Assembly: GCA_905250885.1 (NCBI GenBank)
Contig: CAJNOQ010000147.1
Span: 1 to 64,000, forward strand
Length of the DNA stretch: 64,000 nucleotides
Direction: 5' to 3'
Origin: Didymodactylos carnosus
Taxonomy: Eukaryota; Rotifera; Eurotatoria; Philodinida; Philodinidae
Every line of letters begins with the position of its first letter. Positions within the stretch are counted from its first letter, which is position 1. Below the pieces are notes generated by a model. It did not search any database. It saw only the letters and a list, made by a program, of their open reading frames with translations, and had not been told where the DNA came from. The translations under genes were made by a program, and so were the position numbers. Below, piece by piece: positions 29,472 through 42,207 of this stretch.

Positions 29472-31528
29472 ATTAATCACTTGAAACTTAGGGAATAGAC
29501 AAAATGATGTATGTTATTTATCTTCATTTTACAAAACTATAATAAAATTCTTATTTTGACAGATTAATATATGTTTGAGATATTTGTGTTCTTTTTTTTG
29601 TCTAGTAATCAAATATGCTCTATAAATAGTACACATTGGTGTATTTTCATGATCCATTATAGATACAGTCTCAGTCTAATTGTCCAAAAACTAGTTTGAG
29701 TTTTTTTTCTCATCGTAGTTAAATTATCTTGTATCTTTTATCGAGAATGTTTTACTCATAGGCAGAAAAACTTTCTTTCACAAAACTTTCTTTAATCAGG
29801 AATCTAATGTTTTTCGTCATACATTTTCTCAAATAAAAAGCATAAAATACATGTCGATTTTTCTCATATCATACTTTCGCAAACAAATGTCGAACCGCAA
29901 CAATACGATAACCAAACATTTCATTTCCTACGACATAAACCATCTGTTAGTCATTCAGTTAAATTTATTTTTGGCCAGTCTTGACATTCTTAAAGTTTTA
30001 CTGTGCATTAGACTTATCTGAGAAAAAAAATATAGAAAAACTTCGATATTTACATAATAATATTATATTTGTCCTATTAGTGGGTAGTTTTTGAAGACAC
30101 AATTACCAATTTAAGTTTAACATGTTGCCAATATTTCGTTTTATCGCCATGCTGATTTATCCATATAAAACTAAATTTAGCCATACACAATTCTCATGTA
30201 ATATAGCATGTTTTCGGTATATGATAGAATAATTTTCATACTTCATATTCTAATTACTATTTTAACATCAATATTTCTAACAGGTTTTATTCCCATGCAC
30301 TGTAAATTTGAGTGTTACATCAAAAATAACACATGAATCGGATATTTATGAGGTGAAAAATAAAACCAAAATGATATCACAGTTGTCGACAATATCTCGA
30401 TATGCTGTTAAATTAGTCATTATTTTGTATTTAGAATTGTGCTCTGTTGAATTTTGTTGTATAGCTACATCGTATTGATTTACTATTTGTCATTAAGCTT
30501 TTATCACAATGTGTGTGTTCGAGTTATCCGTCAAAATCAATTTCAAAGTTTAAATGGTTGTGACGAACTTTTTCTCATACAACCGATAGATTTTATCATC
30601 AAAAAGGGATGATTAACGCTAATACAAATTCTATTTGAACTATAAATAAAACAAAACAATATCAACTAATTATTGACTATAGGCTGAAATATTGTAAAAA
30701 AATGGAATTGAAAAAGGTTTTATTTCTGATTTATTTATGACTAATAAAAATCGGTACAATTAATGAAACTAGCAAATACACCGGAGAAACATTAAAAAGA
30801 GAACGTAATTAGGTTGAATAGAGAATGTATGAAAGAATAAGACGAGGTTAATACTTGTAGGCTATACAGAGACTACGTGAAAGACTTGGCATTATAATAG
30901 AACTAAAACTGTACTAAAACCTTTAGAAATATATCTGTGTCTAACGTGTACACATCATTTCGAAGAAATGACAAGAAGACCGTGGTGTTTTTCTGAGAAT
31001 TTCTCATGGGACGAATATATTAAAGCAAAATGTGTTTTTAATTTTGTAACTAATAGCTTTCCAACTATTGATAAAGGAGATGAATTTCATGGAAATGATT
31101 ACAAGATATCAATAAAAGCCGTATTTTACGTTGGTACTCCCATAGTTATGTTATTCCATCCTCATATCCTAGTAGATGTCAATATATAGCTTTAACTACA
31201 CACACAATCATGTCATGACAAGTATTCGACAAATGACGATTGTTTGTATCTATTATGTTATACAAAATCCATCGGAATTTAGAACATTTCAGCAACAAAA
31301 TGGAATAGGCCTAAAGAGGCACATTCAGCATTAAATAAATAATTTTTGTCTATAAAATCAAAAGTTGATTTCAATGCTTGAACGTACAAGTGGTAATATG
31401 GGTGGAAAACGTGTTAACCTCTTATTATCCTATCCTGCATACTCTACTGTATTCAACCTGAACAAAATCTCGTTCTTCAAAAAATTAGAAAGGATAGAAA
31501 TAGATTTGATCCCAAAAAATAAAAGAAG
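29472..31528. other. Gene-poor stretch
   Basis: AT-rich DNA after the MLF gene without a supported exon or recognisable repeat. Confidence 0.4.
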
Positions 31529-32152
31529 TGATCCTGTTTGATTTGTTCTACAGGTTTGATCCCGAAAAACCAGAGCTGGTTCTAGCGAGGGGCAGGGGTC
31601 GTGCGGTAAACCCTCCTCCCCCCCCCTGNNNNNNNNNNTTTTTTTTACTGGTTTTCCCCCCCAAACCCCCCCGGGGGGTACGCGGGGGGCCGGGGGGGGG
31701 GGGTAAACCCCCCCCCCCCCCCCCCCCCCCATAATCGAAATCTGTTCTTTTTTCACAAAATTCACAATTTACTACGCTATTATTTTTTCGTTCCTATACA
31801 CTGATCACCACAAAACATTTTATCGACCCGCCCAGTTTTAGAGGCCTCGCGCTAGCCCTACGAAAACCACGTTTCTTTTTATTTTTTCTGCAGAAACGAT
31901 CCCGGCAAGAACGTTTCATGAATATAAACATATTCTTTTAAGTCATTTCACATGAGCAAAAACACGGCGGAAGAAGACATCCGTAATTTAACAAACACTT
32001 GGAACGCAGGCACTGCAAAAATGAATCGTAATTCACCCAATCTAACCGATGAAACAAATTAATCCACGGAGATACAGTTTGTTTGACTGCAGATGAAATA
32101 AAACAATAAGTTTTTTCCCGGATCAAAACTGTAGAACACGTTAAACGGGGTT
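31529..32152. repeat. Weak inverted repeat around an assembly gap
   Basis: A 35-40-bp segment near 31529-31568 (TTCTACAGGTTTGATCCCG) recurs inverted near 32113-32152 with several mismatches. Between them lie long C and G homopolymers and a run of 10 N at 31629-31638, so the local sequence is unreliable. Confidence 0.4.
31610..31731. other. Assembly gap and homopolymer tract
   Basis: Ten N at 31629-31638 are bordered by C-rich and G-rich runs, against a background that is mostly AT. This looks like a low-quality join or a collapsed GC-rich repeat; frames crossing it are not meaningful. Confidence 0.9.
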
Positions 32153-33913
32153 CCTCCTGCATTTTTTATACGAATTTTTGTGAACGGGATCAAGTATTTT
32201 TCTCGATTCTTTTTAGATTTTATCTAATTAAAAATGTTTCCTTTTCAAAATGATTGCTTTCTCTTTCAAATTCTTGTCCAAATAGATTATACCAAATGTA
32301 GAGCTAGGCTTACACTTCGTTTCACCTTTGAATATCATTTCACACATATTACAAAAAGTAAAGTAGTATGCATATACTGTGACTCATTTCTACTTAAAAT
32401 AAAAAATGCGCATAATGTCCCTATTGTATATATTAACTCTGGAGAAAGTTAATGAAGCGTATAATTTATTCAAATGTTTAGTGGTGGATAACACAAAGGC
32501 GTGTTACAGCATAGTTTTTCTTTGTTTACTTTGTGTTTTACTTTAATTTAAGAAAAATATAAGATAGAACAACTTATTATTTTTGAATTTGCGCCAAAAA
32601 AAAACGAAATGTAATTGACTAATGTTTTATCTACGTTATAAATTAACATGAAGATTATTTGTTCTTGATTACAGTTGAAACAAATTTTCATTGTTTCGTG
32701 ATATCCTGAACAGAATTTTATGCTTCTCTGATGAGTAGATGATTTATCTAACAGAAAACATCAGTAAAATACTGACTTAGATGTATAATTTAAAATCAGA
32801 TAACAAAGGAATAACGAACGTAAAAGAATAAATATTCTTAAAGATGTGAGTGAATAGATTGCAGAATAGAGTCTGAAACGTTGAATCGAATGATTTGGCA
32901 TCCGATTTAGCTGTGTGTCGAATCGAATTTGATTTTTATGAACAAACTAATTTAATTCACATTTAATCACATAAAGATGCCAGAAATTGAATATAACTAA
33001 AAAAGAAGTTGCAATCATGAGATCTCAATTTTACATGTTAAAATTGATTTACAGCTCTGTTTATTCAAATAATTTCAAGTTGCTTACAACAAATTTCTAT
33101 TGATCTTATTTAATGCTTTCGGTCAATCAGTAGAATTTGTTCATTAATAAACGCGCTCAACGTTATATCGAACCAAAAGGTCAAACGAACGTTTTAAAAA
33201 AAGAAACATGTAGATATTTCTTTTTCGCGCTAATAGAACGAAATGGTATTAAACAGAAGGTTACAAAAAAAATTTGTATTATTCTTAGTCATCGTTAGTT
33301 TGCCCATAGATACATTTTCTTTTTTCTCTTCTATTTCTTAATTTAAGTTTTTTTCTCTATTAAGCATTTATCTTTGTATATAGTATAGTCACACCATTTT
33401 AGAACATATATAACCGCTAGATTTTTTATTTATCACTCTACTTACAAAAAACGACAAATATAAGTCATTCTTAACAAAAAATAATCGAAGGTAATGTAAT
33501 ACCGTTATTCTTTTACATATTGTATTTGATCTGTATAAAAAACAAATAAAATCTTTGAACTAATCTCAACATCTTTCTAAGCGTTATTTAACTTTGGCAA
33601 AAACACTATGTAATTGTTTTGCTAATCGTTCAAATAATTCTTTAACTTATTTATCAATATTTGAGATTGATCGAACGGTAGATTATTTTCTGTACGAAGA
33701 TAGAAAAAATTTATTTGTTATCGTTTATTCGATTTCAAAAGTTAGATTTCTATTATGATTTTTGCAACTACAAATAATCTAATTTGTCTTGTCTACGATG
33801 TTTTCTGAACATATTGCAACTAATTTAATTTTGTACATTGTTCTTACCAAGTGTCTTCATTACTAGCTCATTTTTTTCATCGTTTGATTTAATCGTCTAT
33901 TATCATCCATATC
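32153..33913. other. Gene-poor stretch upstream of the first PMP3 gene
   Basis: No exon or repeat with clear ends was seen. Confidence 0.4.
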
Positions 33914-34274
33914 ATGGGCGAAATGCTTGGAAACATTTTACTATCAATTCTTGCCATCTTGTTGCCTCCTGTTGCAGCTCTTATCAAAGTTGGTTGTACA
34001 ACACAGTTTTGGATAAATCTAATTTTAACATTATTGGGATATGTAAGTTATCAGTTTTTCTCGTAATTGTAGTTTGCTGTTGTGAACGTTATTTCATTTT
34101 GTCCCTCTTTTAACAATTTACATGATTTTTTTTTTTAATATTTTAGCTTCCCGGTATTATACATGCGTTGTGGTTGGTAAGTGATACATCGGACAAGAAG
34201 AGACTATTTTCTAAATGTGTTTTTATGCAATTTTTTGTTTTTTTTAGATATGGAGTGGACCTGTTTCAGTATAG
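33914..34274 (+). CDS. PMP3/UPF0057 small membrane protein, copy A
   Basis: Three exons, 33914-34042, 34147-34176 and 34248-34274, give 61 aa. The protein is two transmembrane helices: the first contains ILAILLPPVAALIKVGC, the second LILTLLGYLPGIIHALW, joined by TTQFWIN. This is the PMP3/UPF0057 (stress-induced hydrophobic peptide) pattern, with its LPP..A, GC and G(Y)(I/L)PGIIHA hallmarks. In yeast and plants such proteins affect plasma-membrane potential and salt tolerance; the role in animals is not settled. A second family member lies at 39984-40424 on the same strand, with the same PGII and HALW segments. Confidence 0.93.
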
Positions 34275-34716
34275 TGGAATCAAATGAAAATGAATGACTT
34301 GACTCTTCATTCTTCATTTTTGATGTTATTGTTTTTCTTTTTTTTCTCTGTCGATTATTGGTTCCCTATGTATTTATGACTCTACACATTTTTTCACAAG
34401 AGAAAATGCTGTTACATGATTCTTGCTTATTCTGATATGTTATTAATGGACCATTCTTTTCTGGTATCCTATCTTATTTTTCTTTCTCGTCATACATTTA
34501 TTCTCTTCTGTTCGATTTCTTTTTGTGTATGTATGTACTCTTATTAGTAAAAAGGTCTAATAAACACGCTAAAATCTGTAAGTATTAATGATGCAACAAA
34601 TGTTGTAATGGCTTTACTAGAAAAATCGAGTATAAGGTGCTGAAAATTCAAAAATACAGTAGATTTTTGTTTTTGCATTTTTTATACATGGTTGGATAGA
34701 GTTTGTCGATCTGAAG

Positions 34717-35435
34717 AAGAAAATATGTGTTTTAATGTTTGAAAAAACCTTTTCATGTCGAAAAATTGAAAAAAGTCGAAGGTTCTAAAATTTTGAAAAC
34801 TCTTCAATTTCAAAATAATTCAAATGTTTTTCTTTTTCGTTCTTCTTACTTTTTGACAACATCTTTTTCAGAGTTAGCATTAAAAACTGAATATGAGAAT
34901 TTTGAGATCAATGACCTATTCAGTATGAACGTTTTGGACTCACCCTGTAAACAGTTCCTAAACAATTTTCAAACCTATTTAGTTTTTTTATGAAGAGATG
35001 AAGTTGATTTTTGTACTTCATTAGAACCGCCATTAAACGAGCTTAAAAAGCTATCGCTTTTTTTTATTTTGTTTCGTCACGGAGAAATTCATTTTTTTCT
35101 AGGTCAGGAACGAAAAAATCAGATATCTGCCCGTAATTCTCAGTTTTCTCCACCAAAACTAAAACACCCTAAATAGGTTTACAAAATTGTTTATGAACTT
35201 TCTACAGGATGAGTCCAAGACGTTCATACTGAATAGGTCATTGATCTCAAAATTCTCATATTCAGTTTTTAATGCTAACTCTGAAAAAGATGTTGTCAAA
35301 AAGTAAGAAGAACGAAAAAGAAAAACATTTGAATTATTTTGAAATTGAAGAGTTTTCAAAATTTTAGAATCTTCGACTTTTTTCAATTTTTCGACATGAA
35401 AAATTTTGTTCAAATATTAAAACACATATTTTCTT
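34717..35435. repeat. Large inverted repeat with ~270-bp arms
   Basis: The arms, about 34717-34987 and 35164-35435, are highly similar inverted copies with a spacer of about 176 bp. An 84-codon frame starting near 34739 on the plus strand recurs, nearly unchanged, on the minus strand at 35159-35413. This may mean a duplicated coding fragment or only young arms. No clear target duplication was found. Confidence 0.9.
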
Positions 35436-35793
35436 AAATAATTTTCAATTCTCAAAATGCATGCGTAATTTTTTTCTAACTTGTATTTGTTTTAGCTGAT
35501 GATAATTATTTTATAATCGAAAGCTTATGATAATAAAATAAATTAAAATAAATCATTCAGCTACAACCAATATAATTTCGTGGATTCATAAAGTCCTGCC
35601 GATAAATAAATTTATACATTTTCTTCTCCAGATTGACGAGCTCTATTCAATCATATATAAAAAAATGCAGAAATAACCTTACACGGATATATGAAAATTA
35701 CATTTATTTGGTTACTTTTCTGCAATTTCTTAAGTTAAAAGAAAACATTCAGTTCGTCTTTGCTGTTAATATATTTGTTTTTTGTATATCGAT

Positions 35794-37592
35794 TAGGGGA
35801 TGGATCGTGACCCGTTACCGCAGTAACGGGTAACGGTTAAATCAAATGCTAAAAATAACTTTCAAGTCTGCTTAATATGAATTCTGACTTAAAATATTCA
35901 ATGAGACCATTATTCTTATGTATAATTCATGATTACTTCTAATACGTTTGGTTTTTGTGTAGGGCCTATGCATTTAGATGCAAATGAATTAAAGGTCTTA
36001 CAGCATGGGGTAAAATAGATTCCAACTAAACATATGGAAACAAAATTAGTAGATGAGATAAACAAGTTTCGGAGATACACATCTTCCTCTTCTTCTTCGT
36101 ACGCAATGCGATAATGCAATTCACAGCGGGCAACCACATCATATTTAGGTGAAAAAACGAAAGTGCGCTTTTTCAAGATTTGAGTAGCAGGTTATATATT
36201 TCAGCATACGCTCTATCTTTTTGGCATTGGAAGTTTTTTTCTAAGTGCCATAGTTAGTGAGAAAACCGTTAAGAAAGTTTTTGCTGGAAAACAGAGCGGT
36301 AAAGATAGACGAATCATTTTTAGTAAACCAGAACATGATAATTGTAAAAATCATCCATAGTTCGAAACTAGACCTTTCACTCTGTCTATTTCTGAAGAGA
36401 TTTTTTGGGGACACGCTCTGGAACCGAGAAAATAATGTTTCTTTCTCTGTTAAGTGTTTTCCGAAGAGCGGACCTTCGTACAGTGCGCCAAGTTTAGCCA
36501 AGCTCCAAAATTCAATGAAATTTTCACAGAATATGCATCTACTAACGATACATCGATGCCGTTAGCGCAAACTAGAACAAATGTTTCTGGATGAGCTACA
36601 GGTTTTCCAAAAACCCTTGTTTTTTAGATAAATCCGAATTATCTCAGTTTACCAACATTGAAATTAAAAACCAATAATATATTTGGAATCAGCGGGAAAA
36701 ACTGCGTCGAATAGTATATAATTCAGCCGTTTTTGTACGAAAACTTTTGAATTTAGTTGATTTCTTTGTTTCTTACATGTGCCTATAGGGATTTCTGACT
36801 GAAATTTTAAAATTTGAAATTATTAATAAATAAAATCATCTGAACACTATTTCTATAGGTTATCGATGATCCTCTATCCTCTAGCCTGCTGGCCAAAAGA
36901 CCACGTGTCTAGTGCAAATTGCCCACTGTGCAATTATCTCATGCATTTCGTCCAAATATGAGAAGAGGGGAATATAGAGCGTTGGGTGGTCTAAGGAAAC
37001 GTCAAGCTATTGTGATTAAACAGGTGGATAAAGGGCAAGGGATTATAATGATGAGCAAAGATGTTTATGATAAGAAAGCCTACATTCTGTTGAATAGAAC
37101 ACGAAATTAGGCAAGAATTGCCAAAAAACCCATATGCGAAACGTATAAAACTGTAAAAGACAAAATTAATAAGCTCATCACACAAGGCCATATTCCAGCT
37201 AGACTTGCACGTAATATTAGACACAGAGCTCTACTTAAATTACCGAATTTCTATATACTCTCAAAAATACATAAAAAGGGCAGTCCAGGTAGATAGTGTC
37301 AATTTTCAATATACCTCTTTCCCGTCAAGGACTTGTCCAAACAGAAGAGTTTGTTATAAATTTTTAAACTCTAGAGCTCAATTCACGCTAGAGAAGAAGC
37401 CACTCTTCACTAGCCAAAATAAGTGATAAAGTCTATTACTTCAGGAGCACATCAGTGTTTGATAGTCAAATACAGTCAAACCGTTATCCGTTACTCGTTA
37501 CTGGTAACGCGTCAATTGTTACTCTTTACTAGTAACGGCACCGCAAACCAGTTACCGTTACAGTAACAGTGATGGGTAACGGTCCATCTCTA
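35794..37592. mobile_element. hAT-like element with 8-bp target duplication
   Basis: The ends are TAGGGGATGG and (reverse complement) TAGAGATGGA, and both sides are flanked by the identical octamer ATATCGAT (35786-35793 and 37593-37600). TAG(G/A)G(G)ATGG termini with 8-bp duplications are the hallmark of hAT transposons. Inside each end are palindromic GTAACGGGTAACGG-like words. No transposase frame is recognisable, so it is non-autonomous. A Penelope-like RT fragment lies inside at 36919-37300. Confidence 0.88.
36919..37300 (+). mobile_element. Penelope-like reverse transcriptase fragment
   Basis: The frame matches the N-terminal RT block of Penelope-like elements: IVIKQVDKGQGIIMM (consensus IIKPADKG.GVVVM), then LPNFYILSKIHKKGSPGR (consensus LPKFYGLPKIHKPG.PGRP). 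It is an old, broken fragment without catalytic YxDD region or endonuclease, embedded in the hAT-like element. Confidence 0.85.
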
Positions 37593-37600
37593 ATATCGAT

Positions 37601-38370
37601 TCAAACGAGAGAAATATGAAATTGAGAGGAATTTCTTTTTAATTTTCTTTTATATTTTAGAAAAATTTATTCGAAGTTTCTACGAGAATTTCTTCTGGCT
37701 TCCCCTGCGCTTGTTGTTACAAATCGTTAATTAAACATGTTTATGTACAAGACGATAATTTTTCTATTATTGTGATTTTTCAGACATTGTTGATGATACG
37801 ATATTTAGCTTTGACTCTTGATCATCAATGTTTTACGTCTTACTTCTACCGCTAACCATTATATGTAAATTTTTGCTACAACTCTTCTTAAAAGGAGTAG
37901 AAAACCCACTTTGTAGAAATACAAATTTTCGATCCTTTAAAAGTTCAAGAAGTATATATATCAAAAACATCTCGTTGATCGCTGATGTCTTCCTGTTTTT
38001 TTCGCTTGCTTCTTTCGTTTACAGTCTATTTTTTACTTGATACCACGTGAGAACCATAGTTAAGCGAAAGTAAAGAAATTATATGGAGTAAGTTCAAGGA
38101 AAATAAGAAGTACTAAATGTTACTGTTCGAGTGCCATTTTTGTCTTAAGTGTATTTTTCTTTTTCGCGTTCATGAAGGTTCTATTTGCAGAAAGCAGATG
38201 TTTAGATATAGCTAGTCTATTAGTATAGAAAAAAAGTTGAATCAGTAGAAAAAAATCGGATAGAAAAAGATAGGATTCATTTTTCTTATTTTATGACACA
38301 TATAGCTGTACCCTATCAAATAAGGAATAGAGAACTGGAAAATAACGGAATATCTCTTTTCGCACATGCA
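37601..38370. other. Spacer between repeats
   Basis: No supported exon. Part of it near 38313-38366 resembles sequence at about 40750-40800 (ATATCTCTTTT.GCACATGC), so it may be repeat debris. Confidence 0.4.
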
Positions 38371-39550
38371 TCGTTTGCTGCATCTATTTTTTATCATTTA
38401 CTTTTATTTATTTAAACTGAACTTTCAGATCAACGATTCACCAACAGAGTTAAGATTATTTAAAAATATTAGAAACCCACGCAATCGATAAAAATAGAGA
38501 AAATTCTCTCGATAGCCTGTCTATGAGCTGTTATAAGAATTTTGTCTGTAAGGTGCAAAACGAGTTGTTGATCTGTTAAAAACAACTATAAATTAATATG
38601 CGAGAAGAAGAAAGAAAGGAAAAGGAGGAGTAAAAACACTGGAATTTTCTGATAGTCGCGTAAAAAATGAATAAACGAACAATGAATTAGGTTACTGGTA
38701 GAATCTTTTAATTATAATAAAATAAATTTCTATTTCTTCTAAACAATTTTCTATTTAAGTCTATGGTCTCTAACAATTATTTTAACTTTATAAAAATTAG
38801 TTCAATGGTCAATTTGAAATCCATATTTATCTGGAGCTGATATAGATTTAAATTCGATCTTATGGAGTGCTTATCAGAGCATATCTAGCTATCCGTACAC
38901 ATGCACGACAATTTAAGAGTATAGATAGATCAGTGCCATTGTTTGTATTTCTTTGGGAATTTCTTTCTACTAATTTCCCTCCGTTCTTATGTTATATATA
39001 TATATACATATATGTATATTCTCGAACCATACATTCAAACATAACCAAAATTTTAGAAATTGTCGAGCACATGATTAGACAGATTTGGTAAGAATTTAAG
39101 CATCTTATCTTTTAAACAGACGGAGAAACTACAGTCACAAGCGGATAAAACGTGATTCGGTTATGATTATTTTGACCCCTCTGTTTCTTTTTCTTGACGA
39201 ACGGAAGAAAATTAGTAGAAAGAAATGAACCTAATTCATTGTTCGTTTATTCATTTTTTACGCAACTATCAGAAAATTCCAGTGTTTTTACTCCTCCTTT
39301 TCCTTTCTTTCTTCTTCTCGCATATTATTTTATAGTTGTTTTTAACAGATCAACAACTCGTTTTGCACCTTACAGACAAAATTCTTATAACAGCTCATAG
39401 ACAGGCTATCGAGAGAATTTTCTCTCTTTTTATCGCTTGCATGGGTTTCTAATATTTTTAAATAATCTTAACTCTGTTGGTGAATTGTTGATCTGAAAGT
39501 TCAGTTTAAATAAATAAAAGTAAATGATAAAAAATAGATGCAGCAAGCGA
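38371..39550. repeat. Inverted repeat with 323-bp arms, ~97% identical
   Basis: The arms at 38371-38693 and 39228-39550 are of equal length and differ at about eight positions by my reading. The 534-bp centre (38694-39227) is not repeated and has no clear gene; it includes a short (TA)n run near 38996-39010. The near identity points to a recent inverted duplication or gene conversion between arms. Confidence 0.93.
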
Positions 39551-39983
39551 TACTCTGAAAAAATTAGTTAAAAAGTATCTGCCAGTATCAAATAAAATAA
39601 GATTTATCTTTGGGTTTTTATGCGTTTTTTGTATGTATCTCTTTCGGGTGTATACAATTCTGGCAAGAACTGGATAACAAGATTCTTGACTGAAATGACA
39701 ACCGACAAGAATCTTGAAGGAAATAGAAAAAAGTTGACTAATGTGACATATAATACAGTATACTAATTCATTATTATATAGACTATGTTATGTACACGTA
39801 GCAAAGATCTGACACGAGGCCGAAAGAAAGGAGATAAAAAACAAATATATTCTATTAACTGAAAGCAATACTGTGTGCAACTTTTTCTGTATTGTAGAAC
39901 AAATAATATTTTGATCAAATTTCTAACGGTTCTTTCGTATTCATTGATTATTTTTATTACTAAATCAGCCAATATTATAAAAA

Positions 39984-40424
39984 ATGGGATTTGTTGAAAA
40001 TTTGTAAGTTAATTTGATGTAGTGTTTATTAACTTCACATTTTATGTTCTATTTTATTTAGACTTTTGACAATATTAGCTTTTTTTCTTCCATTTCTTAC
40101 TGCACTGATCAAAGTACGTGATATTTTCCATTTTTCGTAGAATTTTAGCCTCACCACGTGTTTTGTTTTGATTTTAATAGGTCGGTTGTACAACTCATTT
40201 CTTTATTAATATGTAAGTGTGTGGTAATTCCTTAATCTGGCTAAATTAATCGATAATGTTTTTTTCTCTTATTTTAGTTTGTTATGCATCTTGGGTTATA
40301 TACCAGGAATTATAGTAGGTTTTTTTTAAACAATATTTTTAAAGATACTTTGAACAAATGCCATTTAATGTTTTTCTATTTTTTCTAGCATGCTTTATGG
40401 TTAGTCTGGGCTACTAGAGGATGA
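39984..40424 (+). CDS. PMP3/UPF0057 small membrane protein, copy B
   Basis: Five very small exons, 39984-40003, 40062-40113, 40181-40212, 40278-40314 and 40389-40424, give 58 aa in frame. The protein has two membrane helices (LLTILAFFLPFLTALIKVGC and ILLCILGYIPGIIHALW) joined by TTHFFIN, which is the PMP3 family pattern. The shortest exon is 20 nt. Compared with copy A (three exons) it has two extra introns, so the copies are not recent duplicates, though they are on the same strand about 6 kb apart. The ATG follows an AAATCAG acceptor by 16 bases. Its function is inferred from the family only: plasma-membrane or ER small hydrophobic protein, possibly stress-related. Confidence 0.92.
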
Positions 40425-41638
40425 ACAACTTATCGATTTTATCAAACAAACAAAAAGAGAATCAATGAACTCTGTCTCTATTTTAATCTTCTCTTTTCTT
40501 GTTTTATTGGGACACTTTTCGTTTTACACAACCGAAATATCTTAGTTTTAATAAAAATTGAGAAATGTAAGTTTCTCAGACATATTTTTGTGGCTGGATC
40601 TTGGTTTAATGTGTGAAGACTCCTTGTTCACAACCCTGCTAACCTTGAAAGCAAGGTTTGTGAATAAATATACTTTTTTTTTTATTCTACATATTTTAAA
40701 TACGCTAAAAGGTTACTTTAGATCGCTAACTGCTGCATTTTATTACCTAATAAATAAGGACATATCTCTTTTTGCACATGCCTTTTGTTCAATGTCGTAT
40801 GTCGTACATATCTCCTTTTGTTGTTTAACTCTTCTAATTAAGTTATAACTACTTTGGAGAGTAGCACAAGATATATCTTGTACAGAAAGAAATATCTCGT
40901 TATTTGTTAATTTCTTAGAAAAATTCGTCTGCTAGATGATTGCTTTTACTATTCTCTCAAAAATCGTTGATGAGGATGCTTGATTTACTTACCGATGAGT
41001 CATCAGTAAGTAAATCAGTGATGATCCACAAAGTTTAAGACAGTAAAATACAAATAGTATACTAAAAAACACATGCTACAAAAGCAACTGCCATTGTCCT
41101 TAAGAAGAACTAGATTTGTTTTTCAAAGTTACATTGTATATTTAGCGAAGGGTTTGGGAAATTTGCTCGAATGAAATTTCCCGAACAGAATTTCCTCGAA
41201 TTTTCCAAACAGAAATTATCAATATTATTTGCAGTGTATACAACAAGAGAAACATTAAAGATGAACACAAAAAATTACTTCAGCTACAGATGAATACCAA
41301 TAAGACAACTGAATCTATCTCAGTTATCTATCAATGAAACTGCTTTATTTGAAACATAAAATTTATAAATGGATATTATGAGCTATAGCAGCTATTTGTT
41401 GTTCTATATTGGGATAATGAATGTCGTTACAAATAGATTGTTTCAAGTGTAAAATGGATATTATTTATTTTATTTAACGCACAACCGCTTACGCTCATAG
41501 CGTCTGGGTGTAAGTAGAAAAAAAAATTTAATAAAAATAGTAACAAGAAAGAGATTAGTAAAAAAATAGTAAAAACAGTATAAATAGGAAGAAAAAACAC
41601 ATGATTTAAGAATTTGAAATACTATACATGCGTATATA
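40425..41638. other. Gene-poor spacer
   Basis: No exon was supported. It carries the small similarity to 38313-38366 noted for that region. Confidence 0.35.
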
Positions 41639-42202
41639 CTTAGGGTTGACCAAAAGTTCGTAGAACGGTGATTCCGCCCTCCCCTCCTCACACCATGATC
41701 AAAACGTTTGGTCAGCCCTAAGTATATTCTGATAGCGCTGGAAATTCTCTATCGTCCTATATATTTGTCTACTGTCTTGCATTTATCTATTGCAAAAATA
41801 ACTTGAATACAATGAAGACACCCTCAATTGACAAGCGTGCCTGCATGGTAGTCAAATTATTCTTCAGCACATAAATGCAAGATAAGACAAAAATATACAG
41901 GATGATAGAGAATTTGAAGCTCTATCAGAACGTTTAATTCCTTTTATAAAGATTTATTTCCATAGTATCTATAATTTGAAAAAGCATAAAAAAGCAGCGA
42001 ATTTTCGTACTTCTCAATTGAGGATATCTTCATTGTACTCAAGTTATTTTTACAATAGATAAATGCAGGACAGTAGACAAATATATCGGACGATAGAGAA
42101 ATTCAAGCGCTATCAGAATATACTTAGAGCTGACCAAAGGTTTTGATCACGGTGTGAGGAGAGCGAGCATCATCGTTCTACGAACTTTTGGTCAACTCTA
42201 AG
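41639..42202. mobile_element. Composite foldback with TA-flanked hairpin ends
   Basis: Each end is itself a short hairpin flanked by TA: 41639-41722 (84 bp) and 42123-42202 (80 bp), with ends CTTAGGGTTGACC and GGTCA(A/G)C(C/T)CTAAG. The two hairpins are inverted copies, and the adjacent sequence (41723-about 41840 and about 42006-42122) is also inverted. The result is a nested palindrome of 564 bp. TA flanks fit a Tc1/mariner-type target. Confidence 0.88.
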
Positions 42203-42207
42203 TACAT

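Noticed and set aside
30968-31189. 73-codon plus-strand frame
   Set aside because: Isolated, with no recognisable domain and no flanking exons.
31430-31765. Frames with poly-Gly/poly-Pro across the N gap
   Set aside because: They arise from homopolymers and unknown bases.
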